A stretch of 64,000 nt of DNA from Sphagnum compactum. Taxonomy: Eukaryota > Bryophyta > Sphagnopsida > Sphagnales. The stretch is taken from NCBI GenBank assembly GCA_965153455.1, contig OZ234496.1, positions 9,571,863 through 9,635,862 of the forward strand. Direction: 5' to 3'. The notes beneath the pieces were generated by a model. The model searched no databases. It had not been told where the DNA came from and was given only the letters and a program-made list of their open reading frames with translations. Position numbers and translations under genes: made by a program. This document shows, one piece after another, positions 1-11,040 of this stretch. Position 1 is the first letter of the stretch. Each line of letters starts with the position of its first letter.

Positions 1-589
1 AGAATGCCGTAGTGTACACTATTTCCCACATCTATCTATGAAGCAAGGTAGTTTGTTTTGTCTTGGCATGCTGATATCTCCCAAACCAGGGTGCTTCATG
101 TTGTGGTCTTGGTACCTTTTGAAAACTCTCAATGAGTAAGGGTGCATCAACTTGGTTTGAGACTGTTTGGAGCTCTGGTGTGGAAGCTATTGATTCTTGA
201 ACCATTTTCTCAATGAAAGTTAAATAAAATTGAAACTAAAAACTGTAATGGAATTTGGGGTTTTTATGGTGTAGGAAAGCCCTCAGTGAGTCAGATTTAA
301 TAGAGTCTATTTCAAATTTTCAGGGCTAAGGTGTGAAAGATATTCATTTTAGTGTGGATTTTGTTGCTGGAAATTCAAACAAATTGCAAAAATTGGGTTT
401 GGAAGGAAATATCAGTTGAGCCCTCAATGTGTTCACATTTCCGAATTCAGAAATTTTGAATTCTGAAACTGTGAAAAAAAGAGAATGTGTTCACACTTGG
501 GCCAACTGCACATGCTACACTAGCATGGTCTAATGAAACAATTGAAGGAGCTTGAACTTATGGACCCCAAAATTTAATGTATGTGTTTT
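1..589. other. AT-rich non-coding DNA, nothing recognised
   Basis: No ORF with coding character and no recognisable repeat boundary is visible here. The only open frames are short and low in complexity. Confidence 0.4.
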
Positions 590-1105
590 TTTGGCAAATG
601 TATTTCCAAAGTAATGAAAATAAGGTGTTTTTTCAGTTTTCAGTTGTCAAATTTCGAAAAAAAATCTGAAAAAGGAATTCAAAATTCACCAGATTTTATC
701 CTAAGTTCCAGCAGGTAGCCAAAAATATAGATGGATGCTATATATATTTTTAATCTTATGTTATCTTATTGCCAAATCTGGCTAAATCATCTTATGGAAG
801 ATCGCCACTTCAGCTACATCACAAAATTACAGTGAATTTTTAAAAACCCTGTATGTATGTAGCATGTTTTTTTCTCATAATGCTCCGGCGAATATTAAAG
901 CTGGGGATGGCATGCACCAGGGTTTTTTTTTCAGATTTGATTCTCACACATTGTTGGCTACAATTTTCAGAAATCAGTGCTTAAAAAAACAGTTGAAATG
1001 TGGTGACTCACTCGCCCAGGATCAGAAAATATGGCAATTATCTTCAACATTTTGGAAAATTTTGATAGAAAACTGGCAATTGTTTTCCAAAAGTAAAGAG
1101 ACATA
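590..1105. mobile_element. Foldback (inverted-arm) repeat, copy 1
   Basis: The core at 771-829 starts GCCAAATCTGGCTAAATC, continues through a GATCGCCACTT segment and ends ATCACAAAATT. The same core recurs at 29438, 33916, 39034 and 43409, and in reverse orientation at 2231, 29625 and 44095. Upstream of the core, the stretch around AGCAGGTAGCCAAAAATATAG (about 710-730) is also shared with other copies. Rightwards, 950-1100 resembles the outer part of the opposite arm (ATATGGCAATTATC, AACTGGCAATTG). No ORF with coding character is present, so this is most likely a non-autonomous element. Its exact ends are uncertain. Confidence 0.4.
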
Positions 1106-1189
1106 GGCAACGGAATATTCCTGTCTCAGACTTTATTGGTTTCCAGGATGTGAGAATTCACCACACAAGAAACTCTAGTATGCACTAGG

Positions 1190-1800
1190 GTAGAACTGCC
1201 CATCATCAATCACTACCCTATGACCGAACACTTCTAGGTCTTTGTCATCTGTGCTTCATTTTGAGTGGTTTAAAGTGTTATGAGAGCACTACATCAAGCT
1301 CTCGAAATCATCTTTGAAATGCAAAGGAAAAGAAGTAATGGAAAAATAGCCAGAAGAAAAATAAGTTTTTCAACTTACAAAATGTTTTTTTTTTTTTTTT
1401 CTCTTCTCTTTGACCCCTCCTACTTTCGAAGCTTCTGACTTTCTCATTTCTTGTTCATTTAAAACAATTTAAAGTGCTATATGAACGTGACCTCCAGTTC
1501 TACAAATCATCTTTGAACTGTAATAGCAACAGAGCAACATACCAAGAATTTTTGGGGTGTTCGAGAACCGGCTTTGTAGTGTTTTGTTGACTGTTTTTTT
1601 TTCAGTTCTTTTGGGGGGGGGGGGGGGGGGTAACTTTCTCATTTTTTAATCCGTTTTTTAAAATGTTTAGTGCTTCAGATGCGGCAAGAGGAGGCATTCA
1701 AGTTTTGTTTGGACACCAGAAACAACGGAGTCCTTCCTTTGATATGGCCTGCACTGAGTGCTTAATTGTTCGCTCACCAACCGTTTTACCCTACGCACCT
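1190..1800. repeat. Unnamed 0.6 kb repeat R1, copy 1
   Basis: This sequence closely matches 2983-3592 and, in part, 45590-45985. Shared landmarks in order are CCTATGACCGAACACTT, GTGCTTCATTTTGAGTG, TTTAAAGTGTTATGAGAGC, GACCCCTCCTACTTTCG, a CTTTCTCATTTCTTG block, GTTCGAGAACCGGC and AGAAACAACGGAG. It is built internally from roughly 225-235 bp sub-repeats, each with a GACCCC segment, an ACTTTCTCATTT segment and a TTTAAAGTG segment. It carries T and G homopolymers, including G18 at 1613-1630. No coding potential is seen. Confidence 0.6.
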
Positions 1801-2230
1801 TTCACAATTACTTTATACACACAACTTTGCTGTTGGTCCAAGTGTGAAGTCATTACCCAACTAATTTTTCCTTCCAAAATAGTTGTTGTAATTTAGTTGA
1901 ATTTCCAATGACAAAACATTACTCAAAATTCAATATCTCTAGTTGAATATAAAACTTATGAAATTGCCTCCATTTAAATCCTACTGGTTGAGGGCTTTTC
2001 AACAATACGGAGAGCTTGGGCAAAGGCATCATGGTTTGGGAGATTTCAACAGAACAAATAAGCGAGATGCCTCCCTTATCAATAGATTATGATATTACAT
2101 CCTTGATGATTTATAGTAGCAAGTGAAACTATATTTTTGAAACATGTAATACATGTTTCAATTAATGTAATATTTTTGACACATTACAACATTCTTGAAA
2201 CTTTTGATAGTGTGAACAATGTTTCATTTT

Positions 2231-2360
2231 CAATTTTGTGAAGTAACTAAGGTGGCGATCATCCATAAGCCATATAGCCAAATTTAGGTGTTTGTGGATT
2301 TTGACAAATTTTCCAAATGATTTTTTGACAAAAAAAATCAATTTTTTAAAAACATTGTGG
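2231..2360 (-). repeat. Foldback core, inverted copy
   Basis: Read on the minus strand, this carries the same core as 771-829: a GGCTATATGGC-TTATGG segment, then GATGATCGCCACC and TTCACAAAATTG. It lies opposite in orientation to the copy at 771, with R1 copy 1 between them, so the pair could be the two arms of one larger element or two independent insertions. Confidence 0.45.
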
Positions 2361-2982
2361 AATCTTGCACCAAAAAAAAAGTTTCGTGTTAGGATATGTG
2401 GTGGTAAGTGGATGAAAAAGAAACAAAGAAAAACATTTACAAATGTCCATTTTGTACTGTATATTATATGGTTTTCATAATTACATATTAAAACTTAATA
2501 TCAACATTTGATTATATAATCTTATTGATAGTAGAGTCTAATAATATATATATTTTTTATTCCTATTACATAATATTGTCATGTTGCATCATAACTAAAT
2601 AATGAGAATGTTTGGAAATCAATTAATTCATACTCATTACTTACTTACCAAAACTTATGTATAATTGTTAGTGGCCACCATCTCCATGTTACAAAATAGT
2701 GTTAGAAATTAGAACACATTTTATTCTCAAACTATATTAGTTTAAATTATGGTAACTTAAATACAAGTCCATTTACAACATCATATATTATGACAACTTG
2801 GGTTATGTGTTGCTTTGCACTACCAACTATGATCAACTCTTTAGTTTTTTTATTTTAATGGAAATAACAACGCAATTGCCATAATACCTTTTCAGGTTTG
2901 GTAGTAATTAAATATTTTTGAAAATGTTGAGTAATTAAAAAATGCTCATTTGAGGAAAAAATTAAGATAATTATCACCCATA
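2361..2982. other. AT-rich spacer
   Basis: Very AT-rich DNA with no ORF of coding character and no motif I recognise. Confidence 0.4.
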
Positions 2983-3592
2983 AGGTAAACTGGCCCATCA
3001 CCAATCACTTACCTATGACTGAACACTTATTTATATGTTCATCATATGTGCTTCATTTTGAGTGATTTAAATGTTATGGGAGCACTAGTCAAGCTGTAGA
3101 AATTATCTTTGAAATGCAAAGGAAAAAGAATAATGAAAAAATAACAATAAGAAAAATAAGTTTTCCAATTTACAAAATACTTCTTTTTTTCTTCTTTTTT
3201 TTCTTTGGACCCCTCTTACTTTTGAAGGTTCTAACTTTCTCATTTCTTGTTCATTTTACATGGTTTAAAGTGTTATAAAAACGTCACCTGAAGTTTTACA
3301 AATCATTTTGGAACACTTATAGCAACACAACAACATACAAAGAATTGTTTGGATGTTCGAGAACCGGCCTTTGTAGCATTTGGTGGTTTGGTTTTTTGAG
3401 TGTTTGACCCCTTCTGTTTTGGGGGTTGTAACTTTTTCAATTCTATTCCATTTTTTACAACTTTTAATACACTAGAGGCGCCAATAGGAAGGTTCAAGTT
3501 TTATTTGAACTTCAGAAACAACGGAGCCCTCCCCTTGGATCTAGCCTGCCTTGAGCATTCAAATGTTCGGTCACTGACCAACTTAGCCTAAT
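2983..3592. repeat. Unnamed 0.6 kb repeat R1, copy 2
   Basis: This is a direct repeat of 1190-1800 with the same order of landmarks (CCTATGACTGAACACTT, TGTGCTTCATTTTGAGTG, GTTCGAGAACCGGCC, AGAAACAACGGAG). The two copies are about 1.79 kb apart in the same orientation, which leaves an LTR-like direct-repeat arrangement possible. A third copy 42 kb away argues for a dispersed repeat instead. No coding potential is visible. Confidence 0.6.
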
Positions 3593-3990
3593 GCTAAGTT
3601 TGTGAAAGTTGCCTGCCAATTTTCTTTGGTGCCTAAAGTCTCTCTCACATCACTTCACTTTCTTTTCCTTCACAGGGTTTACAAGTTGTAAGTGCGATGA
3701 TGATGTCTTGCATGAGATAAGTGCGGGTAGAGTTGAAGAAGGTGATCGAAGGGGAGTCACAAAAGAAAACTGTAGAAATAGAACTTGAGAAAACAGTTAT
3801 AAAAATCAAAAAATAAAAAAAAGTTGGAAATTGTGAAAAGTTTCTCATGTGAAAATAACCAAATCAATTGTGGAGGCACATGTGAAGAGAGTAGGTAACC
3901 TTGAAATAGAATTGACAACATTGAAAAAAGAAATGAAAAAGAAAAAAATAAGATCGTACAACAACATCAAAGGATAGCAGAATACCAAAA

Positions 3991-4879
3991 TTGGTGGATA
4001 CCATGAGCCAATGTAAAGACCCGTTGAACAAACTTGCTGAACACACAATCAAACACCAACTGTTGGAAGAACCCGCTGAAGATCGAGTAGTCTCGCTGGA
4101 ATCTATTGGGGAGGAGGAACCAAAAACCCGGGAGGACCAAGATGAGCCCGAAAGTGAAGAGGAGCAACGGAGCTTGGTCCTATTCACCCCGGAACAATTG
4201 GAAGTCCTCCTCAAAGTGAATAGGCTCGACTTCAGTGAATTGGTTGCGGCCTTCAAAGGGGAGTCGTCCAAAGATGCGAAATTTCAACCGGCCAAACCCG
4301 GGATCTTCGATGGTTATGGATGTTTGACTTGCCGAAATGTAAGATTATTTACATGCCGCCAAGGTTGGACGGCACTCGGCCGTGGAGCTTGCCCAATCCT
4401 ACTTAAAAGGCTATGCCGCCACATGGGGGAGGATGGTGAGACAAGAGGAAAGGAAACATCATGGTTACACTTGGGAATTCTTTAAGGAACGCGTCGAGAC
4501 CGAATTCGTCCCAAGGAATTCCGATTACATTTCGAGGTGCAAACTCCGCGACCTTGTGAATGCCACAAATGACAATTTGCGGCAATACGTGAGGGCATAT
4601 TTCGAACTCATGCTTGAGATCCGGCATATGCATGAGCTGGATTGTGTGTGCCAATTCGTGATGGGGCTTCCAACTTGGGCCAAACGTAAGCTTGAGGAAA
4701 ATTGGCCCACCTCACTATCCGAGGCCATCATGAAAGTGGAAGGCTTCTCAGATGTGGGATGGGGTGAAAAATCTAGGTTCAAGAAGGACAACAAGTTCCT
4801 TCACAAGAAGCCGTGCCATGAGGGAGAATGGAACCGAGGGCAAGAAAGCCCAAGGAAGGAAAAGTTCAATCAGTTCTAA
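3991..4879 (+). pseudogene. gag: Ty3/gypsy gag (capsid), frameshifted
   Basis: The N-terminal part (3991 to about 4320) is highly acidic and ends with a KPGIFDG motif, typical just before the capsid domain. It then changes frame, and the capsid continues at 4382-4879 with a GYAATWGRM...W-E-F-F...F-V-P motif series (retrotrans_gag: LKG.A..W......W..F...F). Sequence between the two is partly deleted: the segment reading RLDGTR lies in a third frame at about 4360. A Lys/Gly-rich tail precedes the zinc knuckle. Gag forms the virus-like particle of the retrotransposon. The frame changes make this copy a pseudogene. Confidence 0.8.
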
Positions 4880-5370
4880 GGCTCGAGGTTCAAGCCCAAG
4901 GGAAATTTTGTGAAGAAAGGGGCTCCTTTCAAAGCGAGCCAACCCAAGGGAGATGTTGGTGGGAAGCCCAAGGGAGCATGCTTCAATTACAACGAAGTGG
5001 GGCATTATTCCAAAGATTGCCCCAAGTCCAAAACGGGAAATGGGGGCTCTAAGGTAATTGCCCTCAACGCCAACCTAGCCCAAGCTGAATGTAATCGACT
5101 TATTTTCTTGAAGGGGAAGATTGCTAAGCGCGATGTGTTATGTCTTTTGGACACAGGGGCTTTTCATAACTTCATAATCAGAGAAAGTGCCGAAAGGATG
5201 GAGCTCCTATTGGAGGAGCTCAAGGCACCCATCGAGGTGTACTTCGCGGATGGGGTTCCCCATCCCATTACGTTACAAGCAAAGGAAGTGCCTCTTCAAC
5301 CAAGGAATTGGAGAGGAAAGGTGGACTTGCTGGTTTCCACCTTGAGTGGAATGGATTGCATTTGAGAATG
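4880..5370 (+). pseudogene. Nucleocapsid knuckle and aspartic protease of the gypsy element
   Basis: The frame open at 4910-5365 contains CFNYNEVGHYSKDC, a CCHC knuckle in which the second Cys is replaced by Tyr. It then has LCLLDTGAFHNFI with the retropepsin D-T-G-A active-site triad at about 5149. The FADG and VDLLVSTLSGMDCI segments are conserved downstream positions of the chromovirus protease. The knuckle packages RNA and the protease matures Gag-Pol. The frame then shifts to 5308-5715. Confidence 0.8.
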
Positions 5371-5708
5371 GAGTTCATCACCCAAAACAATGTGCTCATA
5401 GAGGGGCACAATAGACTAGTTAAAATCCCGTCTAAAAGTGGGATCGTGAGGGTGAAGGCACACGAAGTACCTTGTGTGGGTGGATCAACCATCCACTTTA
5501 TGTTAGGAAAAACCTGGGAAAGAGAATGCATGGGAGGTTATGGCATGATGTGTGTGATACGGGTGTTGGACGAGTTTGAGCCAAAGGAAGCTACCAACTT
5601 GGTGACTCCCTCCAAGTGTAACTTGAAGAACTCCTCGCAAAAGGCTATATTAAATCTAGCAAATCACCATATGGGGCATCGGTCCTTTTTGTCCACAAGA
5701 AGGATGAG
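5308..5708 (+). pseudogene. Protease C-terminus to RT linker, internally deleted
   Basis: This frame reads MEFITQNNVLIEGHNRL, then a KAHEVPCVGG segment, then RVLDEFEPKEATNLV, which is the conserved protease tail and linker of plant chromoviruses. After about 5630 it jumps almost directly to a segment equivalent to the start of RT ([10 protein letters not shown], read across 5680-5710 in the RT frame). The usual 60 or so linker and RT N-terminal residues therefore appear deleted. Confidence 0.65.
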
Positions 5709-6107
5709 ATGTTGAGGATGTGTGTGGATTATAGAGCCCTCAACAAGGCAACAGTGAACAATCGGTATCCATTGCTTCAGATTGATGATCTCTTTGATCG
5801 ACTTTCGAGAGCCAAGGTGTTTAGTAGGATTGACTTATGTTCGAGATATTATCAAATTCAGATTGCAGAAGGGGACGAAGAAAAGACTACTTGTCGCACA
5901 AGGTATGGCTCATACAAATTCTTGTTGATGCCTTTTGGGCTCACCAATGCACCCGCCACATTCTGCACTTTCATGAATGACATTTTCCGGGAATGGCTTG
6001 ACGACTTTGTGGTCGTCTACATAGATGACATTTTGATCTATAGTGGTTCCTTGGAGGAGCATGCGGAGCAACTCCGGAAGATGTTCCAAAGGCTAAGGTA
6101 AAATAAA
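5703..6107 (+). pseudogene. pol: Reverse transcriptase of the gypsy element
   Basis: Motifs in order are [39 protein letters not shown] (first catalytic Asp kept; the usual R and G of RIDLRSGY are changed to C and R), [20 protein letters not shown] and [11 protein letters not shown] with the YIDD box at 6018-6029. The open frame ends with a TAA at 6098-6100 inside the thumb region (RLR stop NKLYAKL). RT copies the element RNA into DNA. Confidence 0.92.
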
Positions 6108-6853
6108 TTGTATGCCAAGCTCAAAAAGTGCGAATTCGGAGTGACGAAAGTGGACATCCTTGGACATAGGATCACTCAAGAGGGTTTGAAGATGGACGAT
6201 CACAAAGTGAAAGCAATTTTGGATTGGGAACCACCTAACTCCATTCTGGCCTTGAGATCCTTTTTAGGATTGGCCTCCTATTATCGCAAGTTCATCAAGA
6301 ACTTTGCGAAGATAGCCGCACCCTTGACAAACCTCTTGAAGAAGGCCGCCGGAACTTACGAATGGGATGGAGCATGCGACGACGCCTTTAAGACCTTGAA
6401 AGGCATTTTGGTGAAAACGCTAGTGTTGAAGTTACCCGACTTTGACAAGGATTTTGAAATCCATTCCGATGCCTCCGACTTTGCAATTGGAGGAGTCTTA
6501 ATGCAAGAGGGAAGACCGGTGGCATTTGAAAGCAAGAAGTTGAGTGAGACAGAGTGAAGGTGGCCAACACATGAGAAAGAAATGTGGGCCGTCATACTTG
6601 TCTCAAGATTTGGGGCCATTACATAGGCTCCAAGGATGTGGTGGTGTTGACCGACAATGTGACCTTGAAGTACTTTGCCACTCAACCCAAGTTGTCGTCA
6701 AAACAAGTGAGATGGCAAGACACATTAGCCTTGTTCAACATGGACATTCGACACAAGCCCAGGAAGGAGAACATAGTGCTCGATGTGCTAAGTTGGAAAC
6801 ACCAACTTAATGTGGTGTTTGTGCGAGAAACAGAACTTCAAAAGGAAGTTTGA
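6108..6853 (+). pseudogene. pol: RT thumb and RNase H of the gypsy element
   Basis: The first part reads KLYAKLKKCEFGV...DILGHRIT, the RT thumb. A later ALRSFLGLASYYRKFI segment and FEIHSDASDFAIGGVLMQ follow; the Asp in SDAS is the first RNase H catalytic residue. A TGA at 6556 interrupts SETE-stop-RWPTHEKE, and the frame then changes to 6584-6853 (HYIGSKDVVVLTDN, with the TD catalytic position, and KHQLNVV). Confidence 0.85.
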
Positions 6854-6924
6854 TAGGCGAGCCGCCATGACAAATTTGCCAAGGAAGTGAGGCAAAACAT
6901 TCAAAATGGAGTCAAGTCACACAA

Positions 6925-7443
6925 TTGCGAAATGGACTATTATGGTACAAGCAAAATCGATTCTATGTGCCGGAAGGGAAGATGAGGGACATCATCTTGA
7001 AGGAATGTCATGATGGGCCGCTTGCGGGCCATGGTGGTGCAAAGCGCACCACAACATTCCGTAAGAAGTCCTACTATTGGCCCAACTTGAAAGACAGTGC
7101 GGAGGAGTATGTGAAGACTTGCTTGACTTGCTAACAAAATCGGACATTTAACAAGAAGTAAACAGGCTTGTTGCAACCTTTACCAATCCCTGAAGGGCAG
7201 TAGGAAAGTGTGTCCATGGATTTCATGGTAAGCTTGCCCCCATCAAGGGGTTTTGATGCCATCATGGTGGTGGTGGATCGGTTTAACAAACTGGCACACT
7301 TCATTCCCACCAAGGATAGTGCCATGGCCCAAGAAACAGGTAGGTTATTCTTCACACACGTTTTCAAGCATCATGGCCTCCCAAAGGACATAGTCTCGGA
7401 TCAAGACCCAAAGTTCACGAGTAAGTTTTGGCGAGCCTTATGA
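6925..7443 (+). pseudogene. pol: Integrase N-terminus and catalytic core of the gypsy element
   Basis: At 6925-7134 the HHCC zinc-binding region reads CHDGPLAGHGGAKRT and ends KTCLTC (H-x-H...C-x2-C). After a stop, 7210-7443 carries SMDFMVSLPPS (first catalytic Asp), VVDRFNKLAHFIPT and DIVSDQDPKFTSKFW (second catalytic Asp). The third catalytic residue region is not preserved: past 7443 the frame changes and the usual FHPQTDGQTER-type segment appears only as a scrambled PSPNQWNL. The core would insert the element DNA into the genome. Confidence 0.88.
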
Positions 7444-8286
7444 AAGCGCATGGGGTCGGAGCTCAAGATGAGAACTTCCTTCCGTCCCCAAACCAATGGA
7501 ACTTGTTTATCCAACAATTCTTAAGGAATTATGTGGCGGCGGATCAACAAGATTGGGTGGATCATTTGGAGTTAGTCGAGTTTTGTTACAACAATTCAGA
7601 ACACTCCGTAACTGGGTCCACCCCATTTCAAATGGTGACGGGCAAGTCACCAATTGTGCCCATGACTTGGGCAGCACATGGACAACCCCCAAATGATGCA
7701 AGTGAAGAAGTGCCAATGGTAACACAACTTGATGAAGAAAGGCGACGCTTGTGGGAGGTGGCAAAGGCCAATTTGGAAAAGGCGCACAAGCAGTACAAAG
7801 ATTTTGCGGACAAGTCCCGACGAAAGGTGAAGTTTCAAGAAGGGGATGAAGTGTGGTTGAACATCAAAAAAATTTCGATTGCCAGAAGGTTTGAGTCACA
7901 AGTTCTTGGGCCCATATGCGAGTCCATTCAAAATGTTGGAAAAGAAACTTTTCGACACTCACAAGTTAAAACTATCAGAAAATCTTAGAGTTCACCCCAC
8001 ATTTCATGTTTCTCTTTTGAAGCCGATCACCTGCAATGCCTCAAGGCCTAATCGAGAGCATAACTCAAGGCCCCCACTAGACTTGGTTCATAATGAACTA
8101 GAGTTTGAAATGAAGGTCGTGCTCAAGTCAAGGAATATAAGAAGACGAGAGCGGGAATACTTAGTTAAGTGGAAAGTATACCATCCAATAGAGGCATCTT
8201 GGGTGAATGAATCCAATATGGAACATGCCCAAGAAACCATAGAGGAATTCCACACTAGACTGGCAAAGAAAAGACGTAGAACCTGA
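7428..8286 (+). pseudogene. pol: Integrase C-terminal region and chromodomain
   Basis: At 7428-7988 the conserved LRNYVAADQQDWVDHLELVEF and CYNNSEHSVTGSTPFQMV segments are followed by a KSPIVPM motif, and GDEVWLN lies near 7840. After a frame change at about 7890 the frame 7879-8286 reads LRVHPTFHVSLLKP and then a chromodomain: VVLKSRNIRRREREYLVKWK, then a PIEASWVNESNM segment. The aromatic-cage region is partly altered. The chromodomain directs integration to methylated-histone chromatin in known chromoviruses. Confidence 0.88.
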
Positions 8287-8308
8287 TGAGGACATCACCT
8301 TTCTTTTA

Positions 8309-9051
8309 GTGGGGCAGGGAGTCACATAAATGTACCACATCAAGTTGCAAGTGAAATAAAGACTAAAAACTTCCAAGAGATTGTATTACAAAAATAATGT
8401 ATAAGTGCAAATAAGGTTGTCGAATTGGCATTGGACAAATGGAACTTTCTTGCGTAAGCTCAAATCAAAATCGGACTCCTACTTTGGGGTTAAAAGAAAC
8501 CTTAGCCCCAAAAGAGGAGGCAAGCAAAATGAGCTTGTAGGGACATGCACAAGCTTTAAGTGCATCCCAAAGGGTTGGTTGGTAGTCGCGGCCAACGCGG
8601 GAAGTCATGTTCCCGTTTGCGTACTTTAATTGTGTAATTTGGGACGGGTTTTTTAGAAACCCAAATGTCGCTTTTCGTACCTTAATAAATATACCTTTTA
8701 GTTAAGGCTTGATTGTTGTGATCAAGGCATAAGGTTGCAAAAGGAGTTGTGTCAAGTAGCTTAGGTCAAGGTTAGACTTGACTTGAGTTCTTCATGAGGG
8801 GAAGGATGGAATAGTTTCTTCCCAAATGAGGGCTTCGTCAATTAGGTTAGTTTAGGTCTTTTGACAAAGCGTTAGGAGAGGGTGTTAAGAAAGTGTTAGA
8901 AACTTGGGGACGCCTAAGTTAGCTTGAGGCAAGGTCCAACCGAAAAAGTTGGCAAATGATGGCCAAAGATCCAAAAGAAAGTTATTGCAAATGTTGAAAA
9001 AAATTCTAAGTGTCAATGAGGACATTGACCTTTTCTTCTAGTGGGGGAGAG
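8309..9051 (+). other. Segment between two polypurine-tract-like sites
   Basis: Just after the chromodomain stop, GAGGACATCACCTTTCTTTTAG is followed by the purine run TGGGGCAGGGAG (8310-8320). Very similar sequence recurs at 9018-9051 (GAGGACATTGACCTTTTCTTC, then AGTGGGGGAGAG). The second copy is immediately followed by the LTR start TGTCAC. The interval may be a remnant of another LTR (there is an AATAAAT-like signal near 8680) or an insertion. I see no gene in it. Confidence 0.45.
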
Positions 9052-9842
9052 TGTCACAACACTACTTTGAAGAGAGTGTGAGGATGAAAGTCGCACTCCC
9101 GAAATGGGGACTTGGGAGTCCTCCGAAATTCCCAAAACTTCAGAGTTCGATTGCAGGGGTCCAAACACCTCGCATTGAGGAGTTGTTTATATCATTGGAA
9201 AGCTATTGAAGTTTAGATGTTGAAAATGGGCTCGCATGAGCCATTTGGACATCTGTAGCACAAGTTATGGCCAAAAGAAGGACCGGGAGTCAAACTGGCA
9301 ATTTGACTCCCGACCACTAAAAGTCGGGAATCAACCCGACCCTGGCACGTGCAGGTGAAGTGCGACACATCATTGGAAAGCAGTCAACGATAGCTACAAC
9401 TTTGCTTCAAACCTCGTCCCAATCTAAGGTTTGAGCAAAGAGTTATAGTCTCGCAAAGTTGCGGGAGTCCAAATCGGGACAATTGGGATGTAGGCTCCAC
9501 GGAAAGATGCAGAAAATACTATATAAGGGAAGGTGGTGGCTTCCCCCAAGTTCAGGCCATGGTGAGTCTTGTGAGTCCAGAGTTGCCCGTGGCTTGTCCT
9601 AGCACTAAAGGTGATCCAGAAAGAGAACTAACCAACTTGTTGGTTGGTTTGATGCAGATTCGAGTGAGTAACTAAAGCTTGTCACTCTTCCTAGTCCCAT
9701 CCCGGAGCCTCAGCACGCCCCTCTAACCCTTTTGGTGTTGAGAGCTGGGAGCGTGCCCTGAGTTCCTCACAATTCCGCTGTTTAAATAACTTAGACCCAT
9801 CTTGGGTTTAACTAGGAATTTGGGAGCGCGTCACGTTTGGCA
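9052..9842 (+). repeat. 3' LTR of the gypsy element
   Basis: It begins TGTCACAACACTAC directly after the polypurine tract AGTGGGGGAGAG and ends near TTTGGCA, so it has TG...CA termini of roughly 790 bp. A shorter, diverged copy of its first 130 bp occurs at 41724-41852. A TATA-like TATATAAGGG lies at about 9521. The right end shares microhomology with the start of the copia copy, so the last few bases are uncertain. Confidence 0.6.
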
Positions 9843-9968
9843 TCTCAATAAAATAACCTTCTTTGTTTATTTTGCAAAATTATTCTAATGACTAGAAAGC
9901 ATGAATGCTTAGAAAATATTCTTATTGATCATGAGGCTTGTTGTTCTATTGTCGCAAATAAGGACTAA

Positions 9969-10720
9969 ATGGAGTCCTCATTATCTCAACAAGTTATGGG
10001 CCCACAGGGGCTAGCATCAATCATAACAAAGTTTTTTGGGAATAACTTCCATCTCTGGAAATTTAAGATGCAAATTTTGTTAGAGGAAAAAGAATTTTGG
10101 GGCATTGTTCAAGGATAGAGGTTAAACCAGCAACCAATTTTGCAGACTAGGAAAAAAAAGATAGGAAGGCCAGGACCTTCATCATCATGGGCTTGCATGA
10201 TTCTTTGCTTCAAAATGTCATTGGAGTAAAAACAACAAAAAAAACTTGGAATTGTTTCCTAAAAATATATGAGGCTAAAGGTTTAGTAGATACGTTGTTT
10301 TTGGACGTCAATTCTTTGCTTACAAAATGAATTCTATTAACAATATGCCAGATCACATTAATAAATTTAAGTCCATGGGTTAGCAAGTTGAAACGATAGA
10401 GGTGAAGCTTGAGGCAAATGATCTTGTGATGGTGTTGTTGTGCAACCTCCAAAGTCTTACAACAACTTGATATTTGCACTAGAGTCAAGGGCAGAAACTT
10501 ATCTGAACATTGACTTTGTTACAATTAAACTTCTCCATGAAGAGTTGAAGAAAAAAGATGTTGAAGATTCGAGTGAAAGAAGGTCCACTTTGGTTGTTCG
10601 CATGTCCAAAGCCACATCTAATAACTTTATAGCAGATCAAAAGGTGGCCATTAAGAGGGACAAAAAGAAAAATCTATGCAACTATTGCAAGAAACCTAGC
10701 CATTGGGCTTGAAACTAGAA
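9969..10720 (+). pseudogene. gag: Copia gag with degraded zinc knuckle
   Basis: The reading starts at ATG 9969 (MESSLSQQVMG) and includes KFFGNNFHLWKFKMQILLEE, the hallmark N-terminal copia gag motif (G.NF..WK..M...L). A TAG interrupts at about 10118. Downstream frames (10440-10712) read FALESRAETYLN and then LCNYCKKPSHWA. The knuckle keeps C-x2-C and the His, but a stop precedes the last Cys. Confidence 0.78.
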
Positions 10721-10736
10721 GAAAAAGGTAACAAAC

Positions 10737-11040
10737 ATGAAGAAACAAGCGCATACCCAAGAAATGGCTACCATAGCTGAACAAGCATTTTTTGCAACGA
10801 CAAATGTTGCAGACAACGAATCTTGGTATATTGACTTGGGAGCTTTTCAGCACTTGACATTTCAAAGAGATTTTTTCTTTGACTACAAGAGCATCGCTAA
10901 GCGATCCATTCTGCATGGACGACAATTTTGTCCAAGAGGCTATTGGAAAAGGAAGTGTTATTCTATCCATGAAAGTAGGAGATTGCGAAGTCAAGGGAAT
11001 GTTGCATGTTGTTAAGAATTTATTTTTAGTAAGCAAAGCC
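10737..11040 (+). pseudogene. pol: Copia protease relic
   Basis: The frame at 10737 reads ESWYIDLGAFQHLTFQRDFF, corresponding to W-x-x-D-S-G-A-[ST]-x-H-x[ST] of copia proteases. The catalytic Ser/Thr of DSGA/DTGA is replaced by Leu. The frame changes after about 10910 and ends at TAA near 11013. Confidence 0.7.

Larger units (their letters stand above)
3991..9842 (+). mobile_element. Ty3/gypsy chromovirus, degraded
   Basis: In order the element has gag, a CCHC-like knuckle, aspartic protease, RT with YIDD, RNase H, integrase (HHCC and DD part), an integrase C-terminal region, a chromodomain and a 3' LTR. The domain order PR-RT-RH-INT-chromodomain defines a chromovirus, which targets heterochromatin through the chromodomain. 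Several frameshifts, internal deletions and stop codons (6098-6100, 6556-6558, about 6850) make it non-functional. I saw no copy of the 3' LTR upstream of gag, so the 5' LTR is missing or too diverged to see by eye. Confidence 0.9.

Noticed and set aside
864-1106. 80-codon plus-strand frame
   Set aside because: It lies across a foldback repeat and has no coding character.
3991-8286. An endogenous pararetrovirus or other viral insertion
   Set aside because: The domain order with integrase plus chromodomain and an LTR identifies a Ty3/gypsy chromovirus. No movement-protein or coat motifs typical of pararetroviruses were seen.
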